The notes: a model not told the origin generated them from the sequence alone. A stretch of DNA of 64,000 nt from Halobaculum saliterrae (GCF_009831625.1 NZ_WUUS01000001.1:310301-374300); one strand, 5' to 3'. Positions 16,264 to 26,018 are shown, counted from the first letter of the stretch. Numbers and translations: made by a program.

Positions 16264-17496
16264 TCAGTCTTCCAAACTTTTCAGCTTCTCCAAAACACCA
16301 TTCTCCTCCAGTTCAGACAGACGCTCCAGTACTTCCTGCTTATCTTGTTTCTCCGCCTGCTTCTTGAGACTGAGAGGTCGCCCACATTTCCTGCATTGAC
16401 TGTGCTCATTCTGATTCTCGGTACCGCAGAACGAACATGAAATCGGTTTATCCTCCTCTGAGTCGGTTTCAAGCCCGTACTGATCTCGGATCGCCTGGTT
16501 CACATCGTCGTTGTTCAAGTGGACATAGACCTTGGCTCGGTCGCTTCCAGGGGTCCAGCCAGCAAACTTGTTCAACTGCTCATACCCCATGAATGTCGCT
16601 ACCTCTGTCAATCGGGTATGACGCAGGTTGTACGGACGACGCTTGGATTCAGGGATATCAGCCCGTTCACATGCTTTCTTGAAACGACGGAGGAAAGCAG
16701 CGTATTTCATCGGATCCGCGGCATCCGGTTCATAATTACAGTTGTCACTATGGGTTTGCGGAGTATCACCGCAGTTCCGGCAGGCTTGCTGTTCCAATTT
16801 TACCCATAGAGGAGCGTTCACATCCTCTATATCTCCGATCTCACCTCCCAACGGATGCAATGAAACCCATTCACGGAGAGCACGGCCAGACCGAACCAGT
16901 TGGTTTGTCCGATCAGGAGTACCTTTCAATCCTTCCAAGAAAATGAACTCGCCTTTCTCATTCACAGTGAAATCCCCTATGTTACGAGAAAGCAGTTCGC
17001 CAGGACGTGCTGCTGACTCGTACAGTACGTAGACCATTGCTCGGTCACGAGTGTTGTTAAAGCTGCTAAGCAGTCGTTTCAACTCCTCTTTCGTGAACAG
17101 GTCTTCCCGGGTAACAGAGGTGGGCTTACTGCTTTGATGGACTGAAAAGAATTGGACCTTGTCCGGGTGTTCTCCACTGTTTTCTACTTTGTACAGCTTC
17201 TTGATCGAGGCTCTGAACTTGTGCTTTGTAGGTTCAGCGTAGTCGCTTCGGTTGATATTAGCGACTAATTCCTTGAGTTCGGATTCGGAGGCACCACGGA
17301 TTTTGAAATCATACGGTGCGAATTTTTTCAAGGCGGTCTTCCAAGCATAGATAATCCGTCGTTGCTGGCTGTCTCCTATTCCTTCGGCAGCACAGTGGTT
17401 GATAAGGCTGTTTACGGCTTGGTAGTTTTCTTGGCCGACTTCGTCTTCCAGTTTTTGAAGTGATCTATTGATATCGATGTATTCTGTAGTAGTCAT
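16264..17496 (-). CDS. Tyrosine recombinase with C-terminal zinc ribbon (XerC/D-like)
   Basis: 410 residues. A SAM-like N-terminal DNA-binding domain (about 10-115) precedes the catalytic domain with ESAARPGELL (Arg I), YNLRHTRLTEVA (His-x-x-Arg), AGWTPGSDRAKVYVHL (Trp at the His/Trp position, then the nucleophile Tyr). A zinc ribbon (CSFCG...CRKCG) sits at about 357-377. This architecture is frequent in haloarchaeal elements. It lies deep inside the element, 29 kb from the att-proximal integrase, so it is probably a resolvase or an additional invertase rather than the integrase of this att pair. Confidence 0.86.
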   Translation of the reverse strand: MTTTEYIDINRSLQKLEDEVGQENYQAVNSLINHCAAEGIGDSQQRRIIYAWKTALKKFAPYDFKIRGASESELKELVANINRSDYAEPTKHKFRASIKKLYKVENSGEHPDKVQFFSVHQSSKPTSVTREDLFTKEELKRLLSSFNNTRDRAMVYVLYESAARPGELLSRNIGDFTVNEKGEFIFLEGLKGTPDRTNQLVRSGRALREWVSLHPLGGEIGDIEDVNAPLWVKLEQQACRNCGDTPQTHSDNCNYEPDAADPMKYAAFLRRFKKACERADIPESKRRPYNLRHTRLTEVATFMGYEQLNKFAGWTPGSDRAKVYVHLNNDDVNQAIRDQYGLETDSEEDKPISCSFCGTENQNEHSQCRKCGRPLSLKKQAEKQDKQEVLERLSELEENGVLEKLKSLED

Positions 17497-17804
17497 GGTT
17501 GTGTTTCACGTCTCGAAGATGGAAGGAATGAGAGGAAACACACCACTTCATTTGGGGTTCAATGGACAGCCCGACATCTAAACCAAGGGTCAAGTGGTCT
17601 GTTCCGGAAGCCGGGACAGGTTTCTTTTGGACCCTGTCTCGGTTGGAGTCCACTCAACCGTTGATTAGGTGGACGAAGAGTCCAAGCTATTATTGGTTCA
17701 GTGGTCTTCGTTGAGTGGCTTTACGCCTCTCCTTCCTTCGTTTGAGTTTTCAAGTGAAAATTGATCTAGAATCTTTAAATAAGTTAAATATTTGATAATT
17801 AGAT
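17497..17804. other. Structured intergenic region (nested hairpins)
   Basis: These 308 bp contain no gene. A 9-bp stem with a 3-nt loop (17598-17618, one G-T pair) is enclosed by AGGGTC (17585-17590) and GACCCT (17629-17634). A second hairpin follows at 17640-17660 (CGGTTGGAGT and ACTCAACCG). It lies between the internal recombinase and the histone-like gene, so it could be a recombination site or a structured RNA. Confidence 0.5.
17774..17782 (+). promoter_or_regulatory. TATA box of the histone-like gene
   Basis: TTTAAATAA is centred 27 nt upstream of the ATG at 17805, implying a leaderless mRNA. The flanking sequence is unusually AT-rich. Confidence 0.6.
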
Positions 17805-18041
17805 ATGGAATTCTCGATCCGATCTATGAGTATTTTACTTAAACAAGAGACCGATAAACGAGTATCTGAATCCGCAGCAAATCAGCTTGGAGAAGTTCTA
17901 GAGAAATTCAGTGAAGACATCGCCAGCGACGCAATATCTCTTGCTGCCGAAGAGGGCTACCAAACAGTCAAACAAGAACACATCAAAACTGCCCTGGACC
18001 AATACCTAGATCGAGAGATACAGCAGTCGTATTTCTCTTAA
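17805..18041 (+). CDS. Single histone-fold protein
   Basis: 78 residues. The pattern KRVSESAANQLGEVLEKF, EDIASDAISLAAEEGY, TVKQEHIKTALDQYL matches the helix-loop-helix order of archaeal histones (alpha1 RVS...A, alpha2 with the SEDIASDAI core, loop 2 with TVKQEHI, alpha3). The N-terminal extension (MEFSIRSMSILLKQET) replaces the usual short tail and the IAPIGRII segment. Haloarchaeal chromosomal histones are normally tandem doublets, so a singlet on a mobile element is notable. It could wrap the element's DNA or act as a regulator. It is leaderless and monocistronic. Confidence 0.75.
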   Translation: MEFSIRSMSILLKQETDKRVSESAANQLGEVLEKFSEDIASDAISLAAEEGYQTVKQEHIKTALDQYLDREIQQSYFS

Positions 18042-18091
18042 TACAGATATCCAAGATGATATATTTCGATACGGCGAAACTGTAGAACTCC

Positions 18092-20077
18092 CTACAGCTG
18101 TGGAAGCTGCTCGCTGTTGAACTCCCGAAACAGTCGAAACACGATTCTATCATCTTCTAAATTGTTCTCAGCTAATCTCTGCCGTAAACCTTCCCGAACT
18201 TCCTTGTTACGGCAGGCGATCCAGACGCTGTCGAAACGGTCCAAGTGTTCTTCAACATGTTTGATTTCTCGGGGATTATCTCCCATCGCGACCTCAACCA
18301 CTAACTCCGTGTTTCCCATGTTGACGTAGACATCCGCATCGAATTTCTCGAAGAACGCAGACCAGCCCATTTCTTCAAACAAATCTTTGATCCGATGCTG
18401 CCAAAACCGGTGTACAACTCCGCCACGACCCCTTCGCTTCACCTCCAACCCCAGTTCACTTTCTGCGTAGTTACGGCCTTTCTCAGTCAACTGCAACAGC
18501 TTCCGCTTACCCTTCTGAGTGTGGACCTTTCTCTCAACTACAACACCGTTGTCGACAAGCATATTCTTCACCTTGTTACCCTTGTAACTACTCGGAAAAT
18601 CACCATATCGGTCGGTCAAGCCACGGAATGGATTCTCCACTACGTCCTTGAGGAACCGGTCTGCATCACCACTCAAATCTAGTTCTCCTTGTGGGTCCTC
18701 AACGATCTCCGGATTCTCGACCTCATCTGAACGACCGGGAGCAACTAGTGATTTGAAATCCGGTGTCAAGCTCCGAGGTTCATATGAAAGACTGGTCCAG
18801 TTATCAGCTTGTCTTCGCTCCAAGTCTTCATCCGAAACCTGCTTCTCCAAACTGTAATCATCCAAACTCACCGGTACCGGACTACCGTTACCAACCTGGA
18901 CAACCGCTTCACCAGTACCCAATCCCTGGGCAAACTCTCGCTGCCGCTCAGACAGGTTCAAACTGTCTGCAACCTCGTCAAACTGCCGCCGATCATCCAT
19001 TGGCAGCAGGAACTTGGTGTACGTGTTAGCCTTGATAGAATCCGTCAACTTACCAGGCTCCTGATCGCCCACAACCAATCCTTCACCGAACTCCCGCATC
19101 TTCGCCGTCAACTCATCAATTTCAGGGATGCCAGAAGCACTCTGCCTCTCCTTGTAAACCGAGAAGACTTGTTTCCCTTCATCCAAGAAGAACAGATGCC
19201 GCAAACCACTGTCTCGCTGGTTACTGGCTAACCTGTATTCAAACACGTAGGCAAACAAGACTTCCATCAAGAAATTCTGGACATCACGACTCAGTCCGTC
19301 AAACTCAAACACCACATCCCGCTTCAACAACTCCTCCAAGTCGTAGCCCTGACTACAATCAAAAACCGTTCCCGCAGTAAGAGTCATCGCCTCCAAACGA
19401 TTCAAAACCGTATCACGATAATTCGACGACTTCCGCATATAACTCATAGAATCAGCCTCAATCAAAGCCTGGAGCTCAAACAAACTCGGGTAAGGCGGAG
19501 AAACACACTCGAATAGATTGTACGCCTGGTAGAGCTTGATCACCGACTTCAGCAAATAATTCTTAGAACCACTCAACAACGCCGTAGAGTGGCTAAACAT
19601 TTCACTGAATACCTGAGCCCATCTTCTCGGAGGTACTCCTTCAGGCGGCCGTAACGGATTCAAACGCAGCTTAGACCACGGCAACACCAACAACTCATGG
19701 TTCTGTGAGAGATGGCGGTAGTCCTGCTTTAGATCAAAGAACCAGACCGGCACACCCACCTCTCGATACAGATTATAGAACAACGTCGTCTTCCCCGAAC
19801 CACTCTGACCCACCGCCAACAAATGCTGATTCAAACCCTCTTCATCTAAGCGAACCGGGAAGCCGCTATAGCTTCGTCCCACCTCCACACCTCCGGATAA
19901 CATCTCAGAGCTGCTGAACGGGAACTCTTGATTCCGCAGATCCTGAACCGCCGCTAACCGTCCAGCACAGTTCAACAAGAACTCATTATCCGAAGCAACA
20001 GCTGCCTCCACCAAATCACGTAGCTCACCGTCAACACGATTCTCCTCCAACAAACGCAGCAAAGACTCCTTCCTCAC
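18092..20077 (-). CDS. HerA/VirD4-type ATPase with C-terminal nuclease-like domain
   Basis: 661 residues, GTG start. The RecA-like core has Walker A GQSGSGKTT (about residues 90-98), WFFDLKQDYRHL and Walker B HLFFLDEGKQVF (about 295). After a winged-helix-like linker (VKNMLVDNGVVVERKVHTQ), the last 110 residues show DADVYVNMGNTELVVEVAMG, compatible with a PD-(D/E)xK nuclease fold. Similar proteins occur in archaeal plasmids as DNA translocases. It follows hsdR by 53 bp on the same strand and could belong to the restriction operon or act in conjugation. The exact role is not determinable here. Confidence 0.72.
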   Translation of the reverse strand: MRKESLLRLLEENRVDGELRDLVEAAVASDNEFLLNCAGRLAAVQDLRNQEFPFSSSEMLSGGVEVGRSYSGFPVRLDEEGLNQHLLAVGQSGSGKTTLFYNLYREVGVPVWFFDLKQDYRHLSQNHELLVLPWSKLRLNPLRPPEGVPPRRWAQVFSEMFSHSTALLSGSKNYLLKSVIKLYQAYNLFECVSPPYPSLFELQALIEADSMSYMRKSSNYRDTVLNRLEAMTLTAGTVFDCSQGYDLEELLKRDVVFEFDGLSRDVQNFLMEVLFAYVFEYRLASNQRDSGLRHLFFLDEGKQVFSVYKERQSASGIPEIDELTAKMREFGEGLVVGDQEPGKLTDSIKANTYTKFLLPMDDRRQFDEVADSLNLSERQREFAQGLGTGEAVVQVGNGSPVPVSLDDYSLEKQVSDEDLERRQADNWTSLSYEPRSLTPDFKSLVAPGRSDEVENPEIVEDPQGELDLSGDADRFLKDVVENPFRGLTDRYGDFPSSYKGNKVKNMLVDNGVVVERKVHTQKGKRKLLQLTEKGRNYAESELGLEVKRRGRGGVVHRFWQHRIKDLFEEMGWSAFFEKFDADVYVNMGNTELVVEVAMGDNPREIKHVEEHLDRFDSVWIACRNKEVREGLRQRLAENNLEDDRIVFRLFREFNSEQLPQL

Positions 20078-20130
20078 AAAGACAACTCTACAACAAGAAC
20101 AAAATTCAGTCTAAGCGAACACCACGTCTC

Positions 20131-23121
20131 CTATGCCGCAGCCCCGCCATAGAAAGCCTCAGCCTGCGAAACAATCGGATCAACCAAGCCATCATACTTG
20201 TACAAACTCAAACCATTACTTCGCAGAACAGCCTTAACCTCCGTCTTGATCTCAGCACGGATCTTCTCACGATTCGTCCAGTCCACCTCAGTACTATCCT
20301 TCAAATTCTGCTTCAACTCACGAGCAATAGTCTTCAACGTCTCCTCATCGATTTCAGAATCCGTATTCGAGGAGATAGCCGAGTAGAAAGCATACTCCTC
20401 GTCACTCAAGCCAAGCTCATCCTGCTGATCATCCGTCTCCTGAATCCTATCAGCGTAATCCCGCAACTCATCGATAACTTGCTGCGTTGAGATGAAGCCC
20501 TCGTTGTATTCGTTAATCGTCTCCTCCAGTTCCTCCTCGAAGGATTCGTACTTCGCTAAGTTCGTCTGCTTCCGGGTCGTGATCTCATTTTCCAATAGCT
20601 GCCGAAGCATCTTCACCTGCAAGTTCTCGAATTCGACCTCCTCGACATCCTCCAAGAACTCATCGCTCAACACCGGCTTCTCCTTCTCCCACTTGTCAAA
20701 GCCAGTTACCTCTATCAAATCCTCAATACCGACGCCCTCAGCAACAAGCTCCTTCATGGCCGAATCCACGTCCTCGACCTCGTCCGGATTACCGGAGTTA
20801 TCGATACTGTTGATAGCACCTAAGACAGCTTCAAAGAACGCTACGTCTGCCCGGATATCACTTGCCGCGGAATGAGGCGAAACCAATGAATGAGCCTTCT
20901 TTAACCCCTTCATCGATTCACGGAACTTATCCTCACGCTCCTCAGTAACCAATACCTCGTTCTGTGCCTTGTACAGCAATCGCTGGCGATCCGTCTTGTT
21001 CAGCTGCGGCCAATCATTGTATTCGATAGCAGCGAAGAAGTCGGCAACCTCCTGATGCTTCTCCCGCATCACTTGGACCGCTTCCTCAATATCCAGCATC
21101 GCATCATTCCGGACCTCAGACGTGTACTTATCCAACGCCTGCTTCAACCGCTCACTGATACCGATATAATCAACGATCAAACCACCAGGCTTGTCCTTGT
21201 ACACCCGGTTAACCCGGCCGATAGCCTGCAACAGGTTGTGGTTCTTCATCGGCTTATCGACGTACAACGTGTGCAGATGCGGGGCGTCAAACCCGGTCAA
21301 CCACTTATCACAGACAACAGCGATCTCGAACGGGTCATCAGGATCTTTGAAACGCCGCTTCAACTCATCATTCGAAATCGGGTTGTCGATATAGTCTTCT
21401 GCACCGGACATGACTACCCGTGTCTCAGGTGCATCCGAGTTCTCCCTGATCTTCTCAGCCAAGTTCATCGCTGCCTGACGACTGATAGCAACCACCATCG
21501 CCTTCCCCTCGATCTCACGATTATTGTAGTGGTCTACAATGTCGTCAGCAATCATCTCAGTCCGCTCCTCACTGTTCTCAATAACCCGGCGGAGCTGAGT
21601 CCACTTCTTCTTCATCTCATTCTTCAACTCGTCCGACTTCGACTCCATCAACTCGTTAAACCGGTCCTCTATCTCCGGATCATTAACCTGGAGCTTCGCC
21701 AAACGACTCTCATAATAAATCGGGACTGTGGAACCATCCTTCTCAGATTCCTTAATCGTGTACTGGCTGATATAACCGCCAAACGTGTTCGTTGTCGACC
21801 GATCCTCCTTCTCAATCGGAGTAGCAGTAAAGCCGAGATGTGACGCGTTCGGCAGCCCGTCACGGACATTCGTCGCTAAACTCTTATACTGAGTTCGGTG
21901 GGCCTCGTCCGCAACCACGATCACATTCTCACGGTCGTTGACCTCCGGATACTGTACTTCATCATCCGTGGTCTGGAACTTCTGAATCGTCGCGAAAATG
22001 ATGCCGCCAGCCTCCCGATCTAACCGGTCACGAAGCTGAACCCGGTTATCACTGTCTGCCCATTCAGCATCCAAACCGTGCTTCCTGAACTCCTTATACA
22101 GCTGATCATCCAAATCATTCCTATCCGTGAGATAGACCAGCGTCGGGTTCTCCATCTCGCTTACACGCCGAATCTTCTTCGCATAGAACACCATAGAGAG
22201 CGATTTCCCAGACCCCTGAGTATGCCACACCAAGCCGATACGATCCTCATCAGGATTCGGAACTACCTGCCGACTGCTCTCCACCGCGCTATTCACTGCA
22301 TAGAACTGGTGGTACGCAGCCAGCTTCTTACCCAGCTTTCCATCCTCATCAGCATACAATACAAAATTCTGGATAAGATCGAGAACCCGTGACTTATCGA
22401 ACGCACCACGGATCAACACCTCAGACGGAGGCAAATCCCCGGTAGCATCCTCTTCCTCATCGATATACCGCCACGGAGAGAACCACTCCCAGCCAGCAGA
22501 CAGACAACCCAGCTTCGCATTATTCATATCTAAAATCCCGATCAACTCATTATAGTGAAACAGGTCCGGAATATCGTTCACATACCGGTCTGTGACCTGC
22601 TTGTACGCATTACCCATCGACGCCTGCGGATTCGTCGGATCCTTCAACTCCAAGACACCCAGAGGTAGCCCGTTGACAAACACGATGATATCCGGCCGGC
22701 GCTGCGGACCCTCGCCAATCTGAATAACCACCTGATTAGAGACCAGAAAATCGTTCGCCTCAGGGTTCTCAAAGTCAATTACGTCTACAAAATCACCGCG
22801 AGTCTCACCGTTGACCTCGTACTCAACCTGAATCCCGTTAACCAGTTTCTCGTGGAAATTCTTGTTATTCTTTAGCAGTTTCGTCGAGTTGAAACCGAGA
22901 AGCTGAGAAATCGCATCCTCGATCGCCTCATCCGGCATAGACGGATTAAACTCCTGAAGCTTCCGCTCAAGACGGCCACGCAGAACTACGTCTGAAAGCG
23001 ACTGCCGCTCAGGATCATCACTATTCGGCCCCAATTCAGAACCGTGTTTGTAGTCATATCCAATATCCTGGAAAGCCTGTAGGGCCGGCTTCTCCGCCAA
23101 CTCCATCTCATTCAAAGACAT
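20131..23121 (-). CDS. hsdR: Type I restriction endonuclease subunit R
   Basis: 996 residues. The N-terminal nuclease region has RRPDIIVFVNGLPLGVLELK (about 142-161; PD...ExK). The SF2 translocase follows with HTQGSGKS (Walker A, about 290), VVADEAHRTQ (DEAH, about 405), FTATP, and motif VI AIGRVNR. The C-terminal 250 residues are helical and contact the methylase. It is the last gene of hsdM-hsdS-hsdR. HsdR uses ATP to pull DNA through the complex and cuts unmethylated DNA far from the recognition site. All motifs look intact. Confidence 0.94.
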   Translation of the reverse strand: MSLNEMELAEKPALQAFQDIGYDYKHGSELGPNSDDPERQSLSDVVLRGRLERKLQEFNPSMPDEAIEDAISQLLGFNSTKLLKNNKNFHEKLVNGIQVEYEVNGETRGDFVDVIDFENPEANDFLVSNQVVIQIGEGPQRRPDIIVFVNGLPLGVLELKDPTNPQASMGNAYKQVTDRYVNDIPDLFHYNELIGILDMNNAKLGCLSAGWEWFSPWRYIDEEEDATGDLPPSEVLIRGAFDKSRVLDLIQNFVLYADEDGKLGKKLAAYHQFYAVNSAVESSRQVVPNPDEDRIGLVWHTQGSGKSLSMVFYAKKIRRVSEMENPTLVYLTDRNDLDDQLYKEFRKHGLDAEWADSDNRVQLRDRLDREAGGIIFATIQKFQTTDDEVQYPEVNDRENVIVVADEAHRTQYKSLATNVRDGLPNASHLGFTATPIEKEDRSTTNTFGGYISQYTIKESEKDGSTVPIYYESRLAKLQVNDPEIEDRFNELMESKSDELKNEMKKKWTQLRRVIENSEERTEMIADDIVDHYNNREIEGKAMVVAISRQAAMNLAEKIRENSDAPETRVVMSGAEDYIDNPISNDELKRRFKDPDDPFEIAVVCDKWLTGFDAPHLHTLYVDKPMKNHNLLQAIGRVNRVYKDKPGGLIVDYIGISERLKQALDKYTSEVRNDAMLDIEEAVQVMREKHQEVADFFAAIEYNDWPQLNKTDRQRLLYKAQNEVLVTEEREDKFRESMKGLKKAHSLVSPHSAASDIRADVAFFEAVLGAINSIDNSGNPDEVEDVDSAMKELVAEGVGIEDLIEVTGFDKWEKEKPVLSDEFLEDVEEVEFENLQVKMLRQLLENEITTRKQTNLAKYESFEEELEETINEYNEGFISTQQVIDELRDYADRIQETDDQQDELGLSDEEYAFYSAISSNTDSEIDEETLKTIARELKQNLKDSTEVDWTNREKIRAEIKTEVKAVLRSNGLSLYKYDGLVDPIVSQAEAFYGGAAA

Positions 23122-23127
23122 ACCACA

Positions 23128-24378
23128 TCAGACCTCACTATCAACCTCTAAATCATCCAAGTTAATGTCATTAACCCTGACCTCACCCGACATCAACTTC
23201 GGAAGCAAAGAATCCCTGAGTTCGGAAAGTTCTTGGTTTTCTTCTACGTTATCGTTGATCATTTCTTTCATCGAGGAAGTTAATGTATTGAATCGCTCAA
23301 TATCTTTCTTCGGCGGGAGTGCCACAGGGAAGTTCTGAATATCTGTTTTATTGATTGAGTTAAATGTTGTTCCTGATTTGTACTTTTCCCAATTTGGCTT
23401 ATTTGCTTTCAGCAAATGGTATAGATATTCGTTTTCAAACTCAGCCATTCGTAGAGCAGTAACCCCACGCCCTACAACGCATTTTTCACCTGCCCTATTT
23501 ACATCACCAACCGGTGCTCGGATACTGATTAATACATCATCTTCTTGAGCTACCTTCTTTTTTTTCGTACACCATCTCTCTACCTTGGGATATCTAAGTC
23601 CGAAATTTTTGCTACCTTGGAAAAACGGCAACCCTTCCCCCTCTTCATTGTAATGTTCAGATTTCGGTGAATTACCTAGTATGATCTCGGCAAATTCAGA
23701 TATGGTTTTTACTTCGAAACTCTCAGGAATCCGCCCTATATCAGAATTTTTGAAGTCATCATATGGAGAGAAGTCAACAAACCAATTCCTGAAGATAGTT
23801 TGTTCTATCTCTTCCAATACAGAATTTATTTCCCTATTTGTATTTATTTTCTTGTCTATATTTGTGAGAATAGTTGCGATCGTCTTCTGTTCTTCAATCG
23901 GAGGTATAGCAATAGTCTCCTCGTAGAATTCATCTCGATTTAAACCAGGAACGGCAGAACCGCTCTTCAGCCGATCAAGATCAAAATCTAAGAAATTATA
24001 ATAGAGATATCGGAGATCCACCTCAGATATCTTTAGAGAATCTGGATTAATATAGTAGGCAGTATCGATCACATTGAAATTAGTGTCGCTCCATTCAATC
24101 CCGAGATTCACTCCCTTTCTGCCAACAATAATTCCAGGAGCATCAACGTGATATTCTGAGTGCCATCCTGAACGACCATTTGAGCCAAAAACAGGATATG
24201 GCCCTTCTTCGCGTTCTTTTTTGGGTAAAGAGCTACCGTATTCTAATTCAAGCAATTCGCCGATCGGAGAGATTTTCCAGGAATTTGGCTTCTCTACACC
24301 CTGTCTTTGTAGGATGTACGGCTTGCTGAGGCCTTCTACTTTTTTTATTTCCGACAGAGTCCGCTGTTCGGAGTTCAA
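23128..24378 (-). CDS. hsdS: Type I restriction-modification specificity subunit S
   Basis: 416 residues. Two target-recognition domains (about 30-150 and 215-345) are each followed by a conserved helical spacer (PPIEEQKTIATILTNIDKKI at about 160; PPKKDIERFNTLTSSMKEMI at about 360). TRD1 starts WKISPIGELLELEYG, and TRD2 starts FEVKTISEFAEIILGN. It overlaps the hsdM stop by 4 nt and precedes hsdR by 6 nt. The central part is markedly more AT-rich than its flanking genes, as is common for exchanged recognition domains. Confidence 0.93.
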   Translation of the reverse strand: MNSEQRTLSEIKKVEGLSKPYILQRQGVEKPNSWKISPIGELLELEYGSSLPKKEREEGPYPVFGSNGRSGWHSEYHVDAPGIIVGRKGVNLGIEWSDTNFNVIDTAYYINPDSLKISEVDLRYLYYNFLDFDLDRLKSGSAVPGLNRDEFYEETIAIPPIEEQKTIATILTNIDKKINTNREINSVLEEIEQTIFRNWFVDFSPYDDFKNSDIGRIPESFEVKTISEFAEIILGNSPKSEHYNEEGEGLPFFQGSKNFGLRYPKVERWCTKKKKVAQEDDVLISIRAPVGDVNRAGEKCVVGRGVTALRMAEFENEYLYHLLKANKPNWEKYKSGTTFNSINKTDIQNFPVALPPKKDIERFNTLTSSMKEMINDNVEENQELSELRDSLLPKLMSGEVRVNDINLDDLEVDSEV

Positions 24379-25955
24379 AATCCCACCTCTTGAAGGCTTT
24401 TATCTATCTTCTTCTGCAATTCTTCTGATTTTTGGAAGTTCTCACGAAGGTCAGCAGCGAGTCTCTCCATTTTGTTTTGGAATATCTCTGTATCTTCACT
24501 ATCCGTTTCGACACCAACGTATCTGCTGGGTGTTACAATATATCTATTATCAGCTATTTCTTTTGTTTGTACTACTTTACAGAACCCGGTATCATCCTCA
24601 TAATTATTTGCCTGATCTTCTCCACGATATGCTCTTACGGTATTGGCTATCTTTTGTATATGATTCTTCTCCAACCGATTTTGGGTTCGGTTGACAGTTT
24701 CATAGAGATCTCTTGCATCAATAAACAGGGTCTCATTCTTTCTGTCACGATATTTATCTTCTCTCTTCCCTTTGCTGAGAATGAATATACAGGCCGGTAT
24801 ACTAGTTGTATAGAATAGCTCCTTCGGAAGGGCAATAACAGCATCCAGTAGGTCATCTTCTACAATACCTTTCCTAATTTCTCCTTCGTTATTTTGAGCA
24901 GACATTGCGCCGTTTGCCATGACTGTGGCTGCCATCCCGGTGTCGTTGAGATGGTGGATCATGTGCTGGATGAAGGCGTAGTTGGCATTGTTGGAGGGAG
25001 GCACCCCGTATTTGAATCGAGGATCGTCATCCGCTATCTGGTCCTTGCCCCATTCGCTCATGTTGAATGGAGGATTGGTGAGTATGTAGTCTGCTTCAAG
25101 TCCTTTGTGTTGGTCATTGAGGATGCTGTCTCCTTGTTTGATGTTACCGTCTAGACCGCGGAGGTAGAGGTTCATCTTGGAGATTTGGAGGGTGCTTTCC
25201 TTGATTTCTTGGCCGTAGATAGAGATCTTGTCGGTGTCTCCTCCGTGGCTTTCTATGAATTTCTGGCTCTGGACGAACATTCCGCCTGAGCCGCTGAATG
25301 GGTCGAAGATCCGGCCTTCGTAGGGCTCTAAGATTTCGACCATTAGTTCGACGACGCTTTTGGGAGTGTAGAATTCGCCTCCTTTCTGCCCGCCTTCCAT
25401 CGCGAACTGCTTAATGAAGTATTCGTAGATACGGCCGAAGACGTCCTCATCCTTGTCTCCGTTCCCTGCTTCCATGTTCAGATCTGCAAACAGATTGATC
25501 AGACCTTCTAAGGCGTCAGAAGAGTTGTCGGAGAGAGAAGATCGGGAGTATCCTTTCGGGAGAATTCCTTTGAGACGCGGATTTTCGTCTTCTATTGCAC
25601 GCATTGCGTCGTCGATCTTCTTCCCGATCTGAGGGTTAGTGGCGTTGTTGACGAAGTACTGCCAGCGTGCTTCTTCAGGGATGTAGAATACGTTTTCTCG
25701 GTTGTACTCGTCCTTGTCCGAGAGAATGTACTCCCGTTCTTTCTCGTCTTCGGTATAGTATCGAGAATCGGAGTCGCGGGTTTTCTCTTCGAGTTCCTGT
25801 CGTCGCGCCTCAAAGGAGTCAGACATACTCTTGAGGAAGAGCAGACCGAGCGCAAAGTCCTTGTATTCAGAGGGGTCGACAGGTCCTCTCAGTTTTTCTG
25901 CAGTTTCCCAGAGTTTCTTTTCAAGCTCACCGTTAGAATTCCCCGCAATAGCCAT
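24375..25955 (-). CDS. hsdM: Type I restriction-modification DNA methyltransferase subunit M
   Basis: 526 residues. An N-terminal helical HsdM domain (about 1-150) is followed by a gamma-class N6-adenine methylase with motif I DPFSGSGGMF (about 218-227) and motif IV NPPFNMSEW (about 294-302). It is the first gene of the operon; the hsdS start overlaps its stop by 4 nt. With HsdS it methylates the recognition site and protects the element's host. The start ATG at 25955 fits the family N-terminus. Confidence 0.95.
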   Translation of the reverse strand: MAIAGNSNGELEKKLWETAEKLRGPVDPSEYKDFALGLLFLKSMSDSFEARRQELEEKTRDSDSRYYTEDEKEREYILSDKDEYNRENVFYIPEEARWQYFVNNATNPQIGKKIDDAMRAIEDENPRLKGILPKGYSRSSLSDNSSDALEGLINLFADLNMEAGNGDKDEDVFGRIYEYFIKQFAMEGGQKGGEFYTPKSVVELMVEILEPYEGRIFDPFSGSGGMFVQSQKFIESHGGDTDKISIYGQEIKESTLQISKMNLYLRGLDGNIKQGDSILNDQHKGLEADYILTNPPFNMSEWGKDQIADDDPRFKYGVPPSNNANYAFIQHMIHHLNDTGMAATVMANGAMSAQNNEGEIRKGIVEDDLLDAVIALPKELFYTTSIPACIFILSKGKREDKYRDRKNETLFIDARDLYETVNRTQNRLEKNHIQKIANTVRAYRGEDQANNYEDDTGFCKVVQTKEIADNRYIVTPSRYVGVETDSEDTEIFQNKMERLAADLRENFQKSEELQKKIDKSLQEVGF

Positions 25956-26018
25956 GCACAGTAGTGCTAAGGAAACACTGATAATGGTTGTGTTGAACCA
26001 GAGGCCACCGACAACGAA

